A DNA stretch of 64,000 nucleotides from Antilocapra americana (GCA_007570785.1 ML660203.1:8242638-8306637), one strand, 5' to 3'. Counted from the first letter of the stretch, positions 10,956 through 21,730 are shown. Notes: generated by a model from the sequence alone, not told the origin. Program-made: numbers and translations.

Positions 10956-11162
10956 TCTCTAGTGCCAGGGAGCTCTGGAATCACATGACCTAGGTTAGAA
11001 TCCTAGTTCTTCCGAAGAACCAGATAAATTACACAGCCTCTCGTAAAAGGAAGAGAGTAATAGTACCTACTTCACAGAATTGGAAGGAAGAATTGCAGTG
11101 CTAATTAAATGAGACAGTTATTAGCACAATGCCTGACCCACAGTAACTGCCCAATAAATTAA
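10956..11162 (+). repeat. MIR SINE
   Basis: The string ggttagaatcctagttcttc, then agtaatagtacctacttcac, ending tgcctgacccacagtaac-type sequence before ccaataaat: a standard MIR layout. Confidence 0.75.
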
Positions 11163-11340
11163 CTCATTTGTCTAACAATTATTAATGTCCACTATATGCT
11201 GGGCATAGTACTGGGTGCCAGGAAGGGACACAAGGAGAAAACAAGAAAGAAAAAAATAATAAGCTAGCAAATGAATAAGGTAAAGCATATAGCCAAATCC
11301 TGTGTACAGTGCCTAGCACAGAAGTACGCAGACTTGTTAA

Positions 11341-11464
11341 TTTTTTTTTTTTTTTGGCCACACTGTGTGTCATGTGGGATCTTAGTTTCCTGACCATGGA
11401 TCAAACCCATGACCCTTGCAGTGGCAGCATGGAATCTTAACCACTGGGCTGCCAGGGACCTCCC
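11341..11464 (-). repeat. CHR SINE, short form (first of an adjacent pair)
   Basis: Antisense: T-run, ggccacactgtgtgtcatgt, ending aaccactgggctgccaggga. Flanked by agacttgttaa (11330-11340) and agacatgtt (11466-11474). Confidence 0.88.
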
Positions 11465-11474
11465 GAGACATGTT

Positions 11475-11800
11475 TTTCTTTTTTTTTTTTTTTTAGACTT
11501 ACTTATTACGTGGCTGTGCTGGGTCTTCATTACAGTATGTCGGCTTTCTCTAGTTACCATGAGCCGGAGCTACTCTTTGTTGCAAAGTGTGGGCTTCTCA
11601 TTAAGGTGGTTTCCCTTGTTGTGAAGCACAGGCTCTAGGCCAGTGGGCTTTCAATAGCTGCCGTGTGTGTGGGCTTAGTAACTGTGGTGCATGGGCTTAG
11701 CTGCTCCTTGGCATCTGGGATCTTCCTAGAGCAAGGATCGAACTGGTGTCCCTTGCATTGCAAAGCATATTCTTAACCACTCTACCACCAGGAAGGCCCC
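11475..11800 (-). repeat. CHR SINE, long form (second of the pair)
   Basis: Antisense: T-run, then ggctgtgctgggtcttcatt, aagcacaggctctaggccag, and ending accactctaccaccaggaag. Flanked by agacatgtt (11466-11474) and agacgtgttaa (11804-11814). Confidence 0.9.
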
Positions 11801-11814
11801 TCTAGACGTGTTAA

Positions 11815-12374
11815 TTATTAATAAAATAATGAGGTATTCTGGTGGATGAATGGAGGAAATAAGTAAGGTCACTTGATAATTGGAAAAAACGTTTTTGAGA
11901 CAGGGAGGTCAGGAAATGTCCTGATATGTGATATCATATATTTTATTATATGGAAGACATATTACATGATATCACTCCAAATAATATTGGAGCTGAGACC
12001 TATAAGATGAGAAGAAATTTAGCCTTGCCGGGAGCCAGGTGAAAAGCCTTTCAGGTAGAGGCAACAGCATGTGTAAAGCCCCTGAGGTTGAGAAGAGCTT
12101 GAAGAGTGAAGAGAAGAGCAGGGAGACCAATGTGTCTGGGATGTAACAAGAGAGGGCAATAGGCCAGGGTAAGAAGTTTGCATTTTGTTCAAGGTACAAT
12201 AAAGAGCTACTAAGGTTGAAACAAGATTTGATTTCTGATTAAAAGTTAACTCTGGTTTCTGTAGGGAAAATTGATTTGAAGGGGAGAGTAGTAGAAACGG
12301 TCAGAACTTCAATTAAGAGGCTATTCGAGTCACCCTGACTAGAAATATTGCTGGTTTAGACTAGGTTATAGATC
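11815..12374. repeat. Probable ancient mammalian repeat, strongly decayed
   Basis: The portion 11985-12360 (gagctgagacctataagatg, aaagcccctgaggttgagaa, gcagggagaccaatgtgtct) follows an ancient repeat seen widely in mammals, also at 48570-48900. I cannot give its family name with certainty. Confidence 0.45.
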
Positions 12375-12545
12375 CACACTGCCCTATGCCTTTCTAGATG
12401 GTGGAAATGTTCTTGCTCTGTGCTCAGACAGTATCTACTGGCCACCTGTGGCTCTTGAGCACTTGGAATGTGGCTAGTGAAACTGAGGAATTGAATTTTT
12501 AATCTCATGTTATTTTAATTAATTAAAATTTAAATAGCCTCCTGT
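12375..12545 (+). repeat. Nonautonomous hAT-like DNA transposon, left part
   Basis: tggccacctgtggctcttga and gcacttggaatgtggctagt match a mammalian hAT MITE. The right end (ctactatattatattggaca) lies at 13776-13825, beyond an inserted L1. Confidence 0.55.
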
Positions 12546-13022
12546 AGTTAATTTCCAAAACATACAAACAACTCATACAACACAATAACAAAAAAACAAA
12601 CAACCCAGTCAAAGAAAGGGCAGAAGACCTAAACAGATTTTTCTCCAAAGAAGACATACAGATACAACAGGTACCTGAAGAGATGTTTCAATACCACTAA
12701 TTATTAGAGAAATGCAAATAAAAACCACAAAGAGGGTTTTTATTTAGCCACACCGGTGAAGGGCTATCATCAAAACATCTCCACATAATAAATGCTGGAG
12801 AGGGTGTAGAAAAAGCAGAATCCTCCTACACTATTGGTGAGAATGAAAATTGGTGCAGCCACTATGAAAAACAGTATGGAGTTTTTTTTAAAAAAAACTG
12901 AAACTAAAGCTACTGCATGATCCAGTCATCCCACTCCTGGCCATATATCTGGAAAAGAGGAAAAGACTTAACTGAAAAGACACACGCATCCTTATGTTCA
13001 TAGCAGCACTATTTACACTAGA

Positions 13023-13085
13023 CAAGACATGGAGACAACCCAAATGCCGATCAGCAGATGACTGGTTTAAGAGGATGTGATACAT
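13023..13085 (+). repeat. 63-bp direct repeat, copy 1 (L1 sequence)
   Basis: L1 sequence from caagacatggagacaaccc to gtgatacat. It recurs at 13248-13310 with about 5 differences, one on each side of the Bov-tA. Confidence 0.9.
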
Positions 13086-13247
13086 GGACTTCTCTGGTGG
13101 CTCAGCTGGTAAAGAATTCACTTGCAATGCGGGAGACCTGGGTTCAATCCTTGGGTTGGGAAGTTCTGTTGAAGAGAAAGGCCACCCACTCCAGTATTCT
13201 GGCCTGAAGAATTCCATGGACTGTATAGTCCATGGGTCACAAAGAGC
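13086..13247 (+). repeat. Bov-tA SINE, 3' truncated
   Basis: Head ggacttctctggtggctcag, body ccactccagtattctggcct, ending at ...gggtcacaaagagc. The usual cggacacgactgagcgac end is missing. Confidence 0.9.
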
Positions 13248-13310
13248 CAAGACATGGAAACAACCCAAATGCCAATCAGCAGATGACTGGTTTAAAAAGA
13301 TGTGATATAT
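13248..13310 (+). repeat. 63-bp direct repeat, copy 2 (L1 sequence)
   Basis: Second copy of the segment at 13023-13085, about 92% identical. L1 sequence continues from here. Confidence 0.9.
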
Positions 13311-13775
13311 ACATACAATGGAATATTACTCAGCCATAAAAATAAATGAAATATAGCCATTTGGGGCAACATGGATGAAGGTACAGAATATCATACTAAG
13401 CAAAATAAGTCAGACAGAGGAAGACATCATATATCACTTACATGTGGAATCTAAAAAATTATACAACTGAATCTATATACAAAACAAACACAGACTCACA
13501 GACATAGAAAACAAACTTAAGGTTACCCAAAGGGGAAGAAGGGGGCAGATAAATTAGGAGAATGGGATTAACAAACTACTATACATAAAATAGATGAGCA
13601 ACAAGGATTTACCATATAACACAGGGAATATTATTCAATACCTTGTAATAACCTATAATGGAAAATAATCTGAAATACATATATATCATATATATATAAT
13701 TGAATCCCTTTGCTGTACACCTGAAACTAACACAATATCATAAGTTAACTATACTTCAATTTTTTTTTAAAAAAA

Positions 13776-13825
13776 TAGCCTTTTGTAACTAGCAGCTACT
13801 ATATTATATTGGACAGCACAGGAAA
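13776..13825 (+). repeat. hAT-like DNA transposon, right part
   Basis: aatagccttttgtaactagc followed by ttatattggacagcacagg completes the MITE begun at 12375. A diverged aatagcc(t)..tgta at both L1 boundaries is the probable target duplication. Confidence 0.55.
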
Positions 13826-13903
13826 TTGGCAGTACCTTAAAAATATTTAGGAAGGAGATGGTTGGGAGATGGAGAGTGAGAGGAAGAATAGTATCAAAGA
13901 TGT

Positions 13904-14108
13904 GTGCCAAGTCGCTTCAGTCGTGTCTGACTCCTTGCCACCCCATGGACGGTAGCCCGCCAGGCTCCTCTGTCCATGGGGATTCTCCAGGCAAGAATAC
14001 TGGAGTGGGTTGCCATTTCTTCCTCCAGGGCATCTTCCCAACAGAGGGATCAAACCTGTGTCTCCTGTGTTGCAGGTGGATTCTTCACCACTGAGCCACC
14101 GGGAAGCC
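13904..14108 (-). repeat. Bov-tA SINE
   Basis: Antisense: gccaagtcgcttcagtcgtg, caggcaagaatactggagtg, ending ttcaccactgagccaccggg (reverse of the tRNA-like head). Near full length. Confidence 0.93.
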
Positions 14109-14849
14109 TAGTTTTTTATTTGAGAACTGGGTGGATGATACTACCATTTACAAATTTGGAGAAGAGCAGACTCTGGGGAGATACTAAGAGTTTTCTTTTG
14201 CACAAGAGGAGTTTAAGATACTGTTGGAAAATTCAAGCGGAAATGTCAAGTGGAAAGCAGAATGTGTACATGGTTGTCATTATCTTTAGGTTCCAGTGGT
14301 ATCGGCCTGTTGGCTGCTTAGAAGGGAGGGAGATCAGAAAGGGGACCTGGAACTCCACACTGAGACTTTCCTTTTCCTTGTCTTGGTTATTCTGTCAACT
14401 ACTCACCTAGCCAGGCGGATCTTGTTTGAAACCCATGTATGATCTGTGACTCCTCCTTCCCCCTCCTCCCTCTTCTCTCCAGGTACTAAGCCCAGGGGCT
14501 CCTTCCTTTGCTAATCTAGAAAGCCTCACCCCACCTGTTTTCTACTCCTATAGCCATTTCCATGGCTCAGGCCTCTGTCATCTCATTGTGGACTACAGCT
14601 TTAGTGCCCAGAACTCCTGGCCTTCTCAATATTCCTGCTTTCCCCCTTCCAGCAGAAGGATCTTCCTGACTATAGGATTTTCCTCCTAGGAATCCTGTCT
14701 GGATCTGCATCAAGAGTCTCAAGCCTGAACCAACCCTTGATCTCTCTTTAGACTTCTAGAATTGCATCCAAAGGAAATCAGAAGCCTCCACAAAGTCTGA
14801 AAAAACCACAAGAATGTTCCTCATGACATTTATTATAGAAGCTCGACGT
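14109..14849. other. Unassigned stretch leading into an L2
   Basis: Pyrimidine-rich from 14400 (ctcctccttccccctcctcc). No coding or regulatory signal is identifiable; the end may already belong to the L2. Confidence 0.3.
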
Positions 14850-16053
14850 ATACTTCTCAACCATATCTTACAGGACCCATGAGCAGTGTTTGACACAGTC
14901 GATAACTCACAGTCGAAACACTTTCTTCACTTACTTCCAGGACACCACATTTTGTTTTTGTTCTCCTACCGCTCTGGTCACTTCTCCGTCTCCTTTACCG
15001 GTTCCTTCTCATCACCCTGATCTGTACGTGTCACAGTGCCCCGGGGCTCAGACCTGAGAACTCCCTCTCTCTCTGCCCATGTCCTTGGTTCTCGAATACA
15101 ACCTCCTAGCTTCAAAGATAATCTATATACATTCTGATGACTCCCAAAAGTACATATTCAGCTCAGACTCTCCCCTGAATGCCAGACTCACAAATCCAAC
15201 TGTCTACTTGACATTTCCACTTGAATGTCAAACAGGCATCTCAAACTTCTCATGCCCAAAACTGAATTCCTCATAGTCTCTCCTAAATTCCCTCTTCCCA
15301 TGGTTTATCCCATCTCACTTAAGGGCAATACCCTCCCTTATTTGCTCAGGCCAAAAGCCTTCAAATTATCCTTGATTCCTTTCTTTCCCATTTCACATCA
15401 GGTCTATCAGAAAATCCTACAGGCTGGATCTTATATTTATCCTGAATTCACCTTTTTGCCATCTTTGCTGCCACCAGTCTGGTACAAGCCACTATCCTAT
15501 TTCACCCCCTTGACAGCCATGGTCTATTAGGTCTCCCTGCTTCTACCTCTGATTCTACATCAGCTATTTTCCATGCTTCAGGCCAAACCCTCCAACAGTT
15601 CCCATTTCACCAGAAAAAAACACCAACTTCCATACATAAGTGGTTTAACCTCTACACTTTTGACTTCTCACTCTGCTCCAGTCTATTTGCTGTTCCTGGA
15701 TCAGGCCATCTCCATATTCCTCAGCCGTACAGCCGTTCACTGGCTCTTACCTTTGCCAGGAAGGCTCTTCCCCCTGACATCCCCTTGGCTGGCTCATTTC
15801 TTCACCTCTGTATGTCTGCTCAAAAGTCACCTGGCCACCATCTAAAACATTTCACAGGCACACCTTATATTCTCCTTCTTTTATTTTCTTCATAGCACTT
15901 TCGTTTCTGCCTTTTCACACATTTTAAGGATTGTCTGTTTTCCCTACTAGAGTGTAAATTTCAAGGGGGCAGAAATTTTCACACCCCTTTGCAGCTGCAT
16001 TCCCCAGTGCTTATGTGGCACACAGTAGGTGTGCAACAAATAAGTGGTAAATG
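14850..16053 (+). repeat. L2 LINE, 3' part
   Basis: Long colinear run of L2 blocks: tgacttgacatttccacttg-like text near 15205, aactgaattcctcatagtct, caggccaaaagccttcaaat, and the 3' end cacagtaggtgtgcaacaaa. About 1.2 kb with an internal deletion near 15570. No frame survives beyond about 100 codons. Confidence 0.8.
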
Positions 16054-16055
16054 AG

Positions 16056-16118
16056 TGAAAGTCGCTCAGTCCTTTCGAACTCTTTGCAACCCCATGGAAT
16101 CCATGAAGTTCTCCATGG
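16056..16118 (-). repeat. Bov-tA/Bov-A fragment
   Basis: agtcgctcagtcctttcgaa and gcaaccccatgg are the antisense 3' end of a Bov-tA. It breaks off where BovB sequence begins. Confidence 0.75.
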
Positions 16119-16705
16119 GCACAATAAAGGACTGAAATGGTATGGACCTAGCAGAAGCAGAAGATATTAAGAACAGGTGGCAACAATATACAGAAGAACT
16201 ATACAAAAAAGATCTTCATGATCCAGATGACCATGATGATGTGATCACTCACCTAGAGCCAGACATTTTGGAGTCTGAAGTCAAGTGGCCCTTTGGAAGC
16301 ATCACTACAAACAAAACTAGTGGAAGTGATGGAATTCCAGTTGGGCTATTTCAAAACCTACAAGATGATGCTACGAAAGTGCTGCACTCAATATGTCAGC
16401 AAATTTGGAAAACTCAGCAGTGGCCACAGGACTGGAAAGTCAGTTTTCATTCCAATCTCAAAGAAAGGCAATGCCAAAGAATGCTCAAACTGCCACACAA
16501 TTGCACTCATCTCACACGCTAACAAAGTAATGCTCAAAATTCCCCAAGCGAGGCTTCAACAGTACGTGAACTGTGAACTTCCAGATATTCAAGCTGGATT
16601 TAGAAGGCAGAGGAACCAGAGATCAAATTGCCAACATCCGTTGGATCATCAAAAAAGCAAGAGAGTCCCAGAAATACATCTACTTCTGCTTTATTGACTA
16701 TGCCA
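16119..16705 (+). repeat. BovB (RTE) LINE, 5'-truncated, part 1 (reverse transcriptase region)
   Basis: Begins in the linker between endonuclease and reverse transcriptase (DLAEAEDIKNRWQQYTEE) and reads through RT blocks 0-2 in shifting frames. It stops in the middle of the RT core at a TTTATTGACTATGCC, where a second BovB tail is inserted, and resumes at 16949. BovB is the RTE element known for horizontal spread into ruminants. Confidence 0.92.
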
Positions 16706-16948
16706 CTCCAATACTTTGGCCACCTGATGTGAAGAGCTAACTCATTTGAAAAGACCCTGATGCTGGGAAAGATTGAGGGCAGGAGGAGAAGGGGACGATG
16801 GAAGATGAAATGGTTGGATGGCATCACCAACACAATGGACATAGGTTTGGGTGGACTCCGGGAGTTGGTGATGGACAGGGAGGCCTGGCGTGCTGTGGTT
16901 CACAGGGTCACAAAGAGTCGGACATAACTGAGCGACTGAACTTAACTG
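16706..16948 (+). repeat. Nested BovB 3' end
   Basis: ctccaatactttggccacct through ggacataactgagcgactga is the last ~240 bp of a BovB or Bov-A unit, inserted into the RT of the BovB around it in the same orientation. No clear target duplication is visible. Confidence 0.85.
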
Positions 16949-18017
16949 AAAGCCTTTGACTGTGTGGATCACAAGAAACTGTGGAAAATTCTTAAAGAGA
17001 TGAGAATACAAGACCACCTGACCTGTCTCCTGAGAAATCTGTATGCAGGTCAAGAAGCAACAGTTAGAACTGCACATGAAACAACACACTGGTTTCAATT
17101 TGTGAAAGGAATGTGTCAAGGCTGTATATTGTCACCCTGCTTGTTTAACTTATATGCAGAGTACATCATGAGAAATGCCAGTTTGGATGAAACACAAGCT
17201 GGAATCAAGATTGCCAGGAGAAATATCAATAACCTCAGATATGCAGATGACACCACCATTATGGCAGAAAGTGAAGAAAGAACTAAAGAGCCTCTTGATG
17301 AAAGTGAAAAAGGAGGGTGAAAAAGTTGGGTTAAAACTAAACATTCAAAAAACTAAGATCATGGCATCTGGTCCCATCACTTCATACCAAATAGATGGAG
17401 AAACAATGGAAACAGTGATGGAATTTACTTTGGGGGGGTTCCAGAATCACTGCAGATGGTGACAGCAGTATGAAATTAAAAGATGCTTGCTCTTTGGAAG
17501 AAAAGTTATGACCAACCTTGACAGCATATTAAAAAGCAGAGACATTACTTGGCTAACAAAGGTCTGTCTAGTCAAAGCTATGGGTTTTCCAGTAGTGATG
17601 TATGGATGTGAGAGTTTGACAATAGAGAAAGCTGAGCACCGAAGAACTGATGCTTTTGAATTATGGTGTTGGAGAAGACTCTTGAGAGTCCTTCGGATTG
17701 CAAGGAGATCCAACCAGTTCATCCTAAAGGAAATCAGTCCTGAATATTCACTGGAAGGACGGATGCTGAAGCTGAAACTCCAATACTTTGGCCACCTGAT
17801 TCGAAGAACGGACTCATTGGAAAAGACCCTGATGCTGGGAAAGATTGAAGACAGGAGAAGGGAATGACAGAAGATGAGATGGTTGGATGGCATCACCAAC
17901 TCGATGGACATGAGTCTGAATGAGCTCTGGGAGCTGGTGATGGGCAGGGAGGCCTGGCGTGCTGCAGTCCATGGGGTCGCAAAGAAACGGACACGACTGA
18001 GCGACTGAGCTGAAATA
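16949..18017 (+). repeat. BovB LINE, part 2 (RT core to 3' end)
   Basis: Resumes with AFDCVDH, contains the catalytic box as YADDTTIMAE (about 17238-17267), and continues to the C-terminal region and the standard 3' end (gacacgactgagcgactgag). Frameshifts break the ORF near 17320 and 17430, so the copy is inactive. Confidence 0.92.
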
Positions 18018-18119
18018 AGTGAACGATTGTAAGGACCCTCACAGTCCAACAGTCGGGGGCGTGAGGGAAGAAAGAAATACTTATGCTCGGGGAATTCTGA
18101 AAAATTACCGTTTTGAAAG

Positions 18120-18900
18120 GCAAGCCAGCGGGCGTCCCAATTTCACGTGACACCTCCCTTGTCCTCCTCCCCGCCGGAACGTTTCAGTCCCGGAACCTTG
18201 GCTCGCGGGTCCCGCCGCGAAGGCACTTCCGGTGCCCCTCCTCTCTAGCCAGCGAAGAGAACTGCCAAGTCAGTTCCGGCGGAGAGCGCGGCTAGAAGCG
18301 GATCGTGGCGTTCTACCCTGGGGCCCTCCAGGCCCTCCGGCCTCTGGTCGGTAGGTGAACTGGGGGGCCCCGGGACAGTCTCGGGTGTGTTTCGCAGAGC
18401 GGTCGCCACGGCCGCCAGTTGGCAGGGCCCAAGACTGGAAGCAGCCGTGGACCTCTGCCCCCGCCCCCACCCCCGCCGCCGCGCCATAATGGCGGCGGCC
18501 CCTCCGAGCCGGGATCCTGCCGACCGCTGGGCCTCTGCACCCAGCGCTGCAGGGCTGGGGCTCAGACGAAGCCTCCGCCTGGCCACCGAGAACGTGGCGC
18601 CTCTGGGCGTCGGGCGTGGCAGGACTAGAAGAATGGCGGCCGCTCGAACTCCGCGGAGGGCCGTTAGAGCCTCGGGGGCCCGGGAAGGGTTGTGGACGCC
18701 AGCTCGTCCACCCTTAGGCCTTGGGGCCACGCGGATCCGCCACCTGAGGTGACCGCTCTGTCCCGGTTGGACGAGACCTCACCGTCCGGACAACGACGGA
18801 CAAAGGCCTTAAGGGGCCCGCGAGGTGAGCGGAGCCGCGGTCGACCACGGGTGGAACGTTAGCGGGCCATCGGGCGTTGGTCGTCGTTCTACCGAGACCT
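18120..18900. promoter_or_regulatory. NORAD: CpG island / promoter of NORAD
   Basis: Very CpG-rich block. It holds two YY1-type AATGGCGGC motifs (around 18487-18497 and 18632-18642), polyproline-type ccgcccccacccccgccgcc, and several ETS-like cttccgg/ttccgg sites (18228, 18273). It covers the inferred NORAD start and its GC-rich 5' third. Bidirectional activity is possible but not shown. Confidence 0.8.
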
Positions 18901-18933
18901 TGATGTCGGAAGATCGAAATGGTAGAATAACGT

Positions 18934-18943
18934 NNNNNNNNNN
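18934..18943. other. Assembly gap (10 N) inside NORAD
   Basis: Ten N, a conventional length for a gap of unknown size. GC-rich 5' NORAD sequence ends on its left and AT-rich 3' NORAD sequence starts on its right. Confidence 0.99.
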
Positions 18944-19034
18944 TGTTTATTGTGGACAAGCTTCATTACTTTGCAACATCTAGGCTTTTTAGATGTCCTG
19001 AGATGACAATGTAGAACTAGTGAATTAATCAATT

Positions 19035-19042
19035 TGTAAATA
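19035..19042 (+). promoter_or_regulatory. Pumilio response element TGTAAATA
   Basis: Exact match to the UGUANAUA consensus bound by PUM1/PUM2, inside the NORAD transcript. It is the only exact copy I find in the visible part. Confidence 0.75.
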
Positions 19043-19774
19043 TCTTTGTTATAATTGATTTTTTTAAAAAGGCAGCATCTTGGACCTGGAATTATTACAC
19101 CTTCTCTGAGAAATATACATCAGGACTTGTTCATTAGATTGGCAGCTGAGGGGCGGAAGGAAGTATAGAGGGAGGGCTGAATGTGGGTGTGTTCATGTTT
19201 ATATTTTGATGATAACCATTGATATGTGTGCATCTCCTGGCTGTCCTATAGGAATGCATTGTTAAATACTTCAGCAGAAACTATACCTCCTTGCTAATAC
19301 CTTAATAGTTTAGATCAGATGATGAATCCTCTTAGAAGTATTATACTTTGTGTACTCTGTTGCTTTATGTCTCATTTTAATTGAACATTAAGGGAATGTA
19401 GTATTTTAATCATAGCTCTGCCAATATGTTTATCTAGAGGCCTGTTGCCATTTTTGTCTTTGAAATTTTTGTTGCCAAGAAAGGCAAGATTACATTTTTT
19501 TTCCTTCCAGATTGAGTTGGTGTAGTGTATTCTTGGTTATCAAAATACTCATAGCTTTGGGACTTTGAAATGGTAAATATTCATGATGTGTGAAACAGCA
19601 TGATACATAACTGTATGGTCTTAATTACATTAAAATGGATGCTTAGTTGTGAAAATACACAAGTGAGACCTAGAAGGACATGTCAAATGGTAAACTGCTT
19701 GTGATTATGAATGACTTTGTTTTTTGCTTCTTGTGCTTTTTGGTTTCCTATTATGCACATGTTAACCTTTAAGA

Positions 19775-19780
19775 AATAAA
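19775..19780 (+). terminator. Poly(A) signal AATAAA of NORAD
   Basis: Canonical hexamer in an AT-rich 3' end (taagaaataaatgttatttt). Cleavage is expected about 15-20 bp downstream, near 19797. Confidence 0.75.
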
Positions 19781-19797
19781 TGTTATTTTAAAAACCT

Positions 19798-20190
19798 TAA
19801 TGAAGTCTCCGTTCTTGTAAAGTTAGCATACACACTCCATAGAACATAGTGTCCGCATCCTTCATGCCTGGGCTCTAAGGCATCTAATGAGGCCTACCTC
19901 CCCCCCCCACCACCCCATGTCTTGCTGTTCTAGGTAGCTCTGCTCTTGTGGTGTTTCCAGCTTTACTCAAGTTATTCTTTCTGCCCATAGTGCCTTTTCC
20001 ACATTTTTCATCTAGCAAAATCATTCTTTGTTGCCCTCTCAAACTTTATATACAGTCTTAACCTGACCCCCCAGAATGCCAGAACCAACTGCCATTGTTT
20101 GCTGTGGATTGACCTCTGGCTTAAATCTTAACCACTGAGCAGCACAATACCAGACAGCGGGTGCTTAGGAAGTGTCCATTAAATACAAAA
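19798..20190 (+). repeat. Probable L2 3' fragment in unassigned sequence
   Basis: ctctgctcttgtggtgtttc through ttgttgccctctcaaacttt and ggtgcttaggaagtgtccat follow the order of an L2 3' end, decayed. A C-run (cccccccc) lies near 19902. Confidence 0.45.
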
Positions 20191-20772
20191 GAGACAAAAA
20201 CCTCTGCTTTTCAGACTGCCTTGTTAGGTGGTATAGCTGCTGCCAACACTGGTTGAATATTCAGGGCTTCCCAGTTTGGCAGTTCCTGTCAGGTGACCCA
20301 ATGTGAGGATGAAGGAAGGTAGGGTGAGCACCACCCACCCTCAAAACAGGCATGAAACATTCTCTAGTGGAATATCAGAGGGGTTCTTAAAGCTGGCTTT
20401 GAGGGTGACACTCTAGACACTCTTCCAAATGTCTGGAGGTGGCATTTCTAGTGCTTCCCTGGGGCTGTTTGTGAAACGGGCCAGGAGCCAGTGAGGGCAT
20501 GAGAGGAGGCCCTTCCCCCCTGCTGCTCCCCTTAAGAGAAAGGTGTTAGCTGACGGAGATGGGCTTCAGGGAGGCACATATGCCTGGAACCCCTGACTTA
20601 GAAGAGGAGAACTAGGTGCATTTGGACAGCTCTTGACAGGCTAGGACCAGTCTGCAGCCCCAATCCACAGAGCCGGGATAAAAGCTGAAGCTCTATGAAT
20701 TCAAGGCAGAGTCACCCATAAAGGTCTGCAGTGTAGAGAGAAGGTAGGCTCATAAAGAGTTAAAGAGAAGGT
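20191..20772. other. Unassigned stretch
   Basis: Ordinary mixed sequence with no repeat or gene recognised. Confidence 0.3.
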
Positions 20773-21060
20773 TAGGTGTTTCCCCGGTGTCTCAGTGGTA
20801 AAGAATCCACCTGCCAACCCAATCTGGGTTCCATCCCTGATCTGGAAGATCCCACATACCACAGAACAACTAAGCCCATGTGCCAAACTATTGAGCCTGT
20901 GCTTCAGAGCCCAGGAGCTGTGCCTATGAAGCCCACATGCTCTAGAACCGGTGCTCCGCAATGAAAGAAGCCATGCACCGCAATGAAGAGGAGACCCCAC
21001 TCCCTGCGACTAAAGAAAACCCGCAGAACAGTGAAGACCCAGCACAACCAAAAATAAATA
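20773..21060 (+). repeat. CHR SINE, long form
   Basis: Head gtgtttccccggtgtctcag, body repeats caactaagcccatgtgcc and gaagcccacatgctctagaa, ending cagcacaaccaaaaataaat. Confidence 0.88.
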
Positions 21061-21730
21061 GAAAAACAAATTTAAAAAAGAAAGACAAGGTTAGCCCTCA
21101 GAAAGGCAGACCCCCAGGGCAAAGCTAACCCTCAGTGGACAGAAGAGGAAAAGGAAGTCCACAGACTTCCCCACCGGGGAAGCAGACCCCACTGGGATCT
21201 CATCTCAGAGCTAACAAGTATTACCAGGGGAAGAGCACTGAAAGGGAGTCAGATGCCTCAGCTCTCGTTTAAGCTGTCTCATGAGCTGGGAAACGTTGGC
21301 CCCTTGATCCCATCTGGGTCTCAGCCCCCTTCTCTGGAAATGAGAGGTTTGTGCCGGCTGCTTGATGAGCTGTGCCTCTCCAGTTGCTGGGCCCTTTCAA
21401 AGCCACACATTTCATCAACAGCAGAGCCTGGGCCGGAAGTTTCTAAACCCCATTCTCTACTAAAAGGAAGCAAGGTCCTTGGAGAAATGGTTAATTCCAA
21501 GGGCTGCAACGGGAAAGTACAAAATCATCCTGGCCTACCCCAGGGGCGGCAGAAAACAAGAGTGCCTCAGAGAATGGCAGGAACATGTCAAAAGGACCCC
21601 AGAAGAAGCTTGAAGTGGCTTCCATTGGCCTAGTCTGTGACAATTTGTGCATCAAAATAGAAAATAAGATTATAACACATTGAATAAAGTAGCTAGCTAT
21701 GAGGCCAATGCCAATACAAATTAACAAATA
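21061..21730. other. Unassigned stretch
   Basis: A 126-codon frame (21253-21633, +) is open but has no recognisable domain, splice context or CpG start. Confidence 0.3.

Larger units (their letters stand above)
12546..13775 (+). repeat. L1 3' portion (end of ORF2 plus 3' UTR), interrupted
   Basis: Segments typical of the L1 ORF2 C-terminus and 3' UTR: tttctccaaagaagacatac, ccactcctggccatatatct, tggaatattactcagccata, then tgtacacctgaaactaacac and an A-rich tail. A Bov-tA lies at 13086-13247 between two 63-bp copies of the same L1 sequence. The reading frame is broken. Confidence 0.85.
18272..19797 (+). ncRNA. NORAD: NORAD long noncoding RNA, interrupted by an assembly gap
   Basis: NORAD is an abundant unspliced cytoplasmic lncRNA that binds PUM1/PUM2 through many UGUANAUA sites and protects genome stability. 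The assignment rests on three points. Sequence around 19072-19135 (catcttggacctgga, catcaggacttgttcattag) closely resembles segments I remember from human NORAD. A GC-rich CpG-island start contains agttccggcggagag, similar to the human 5' end. And it lies convergent to CNBD2, as on human chromosome 20. The 3' end is an AATAAA at 19775-19780. Human NORAD is about 5.3 kb; only about 1.5 kb is visible here, around a 10-N gap at 18934-18943. I find a single PUM site (TGTAAATA, 19035-19042), so most of the repeated PUM-site body is probably in the gap. The start is an estimate. Confidence 0.82.

Noticed and set aside
17447..18049. 200-codon frame antisense to the BovB
   Set aside because: Mirror frame of the BovB ORF; no independent support.
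18245..18730. 161-codon - frame and several overlapping + frames in the CpG island
   Set aside because: They lie in the GC-rich 5' part of NORAD, where stops are rare by composition; translations are low-complexity Arg/Pro/Ala and NORAD is noncoding.
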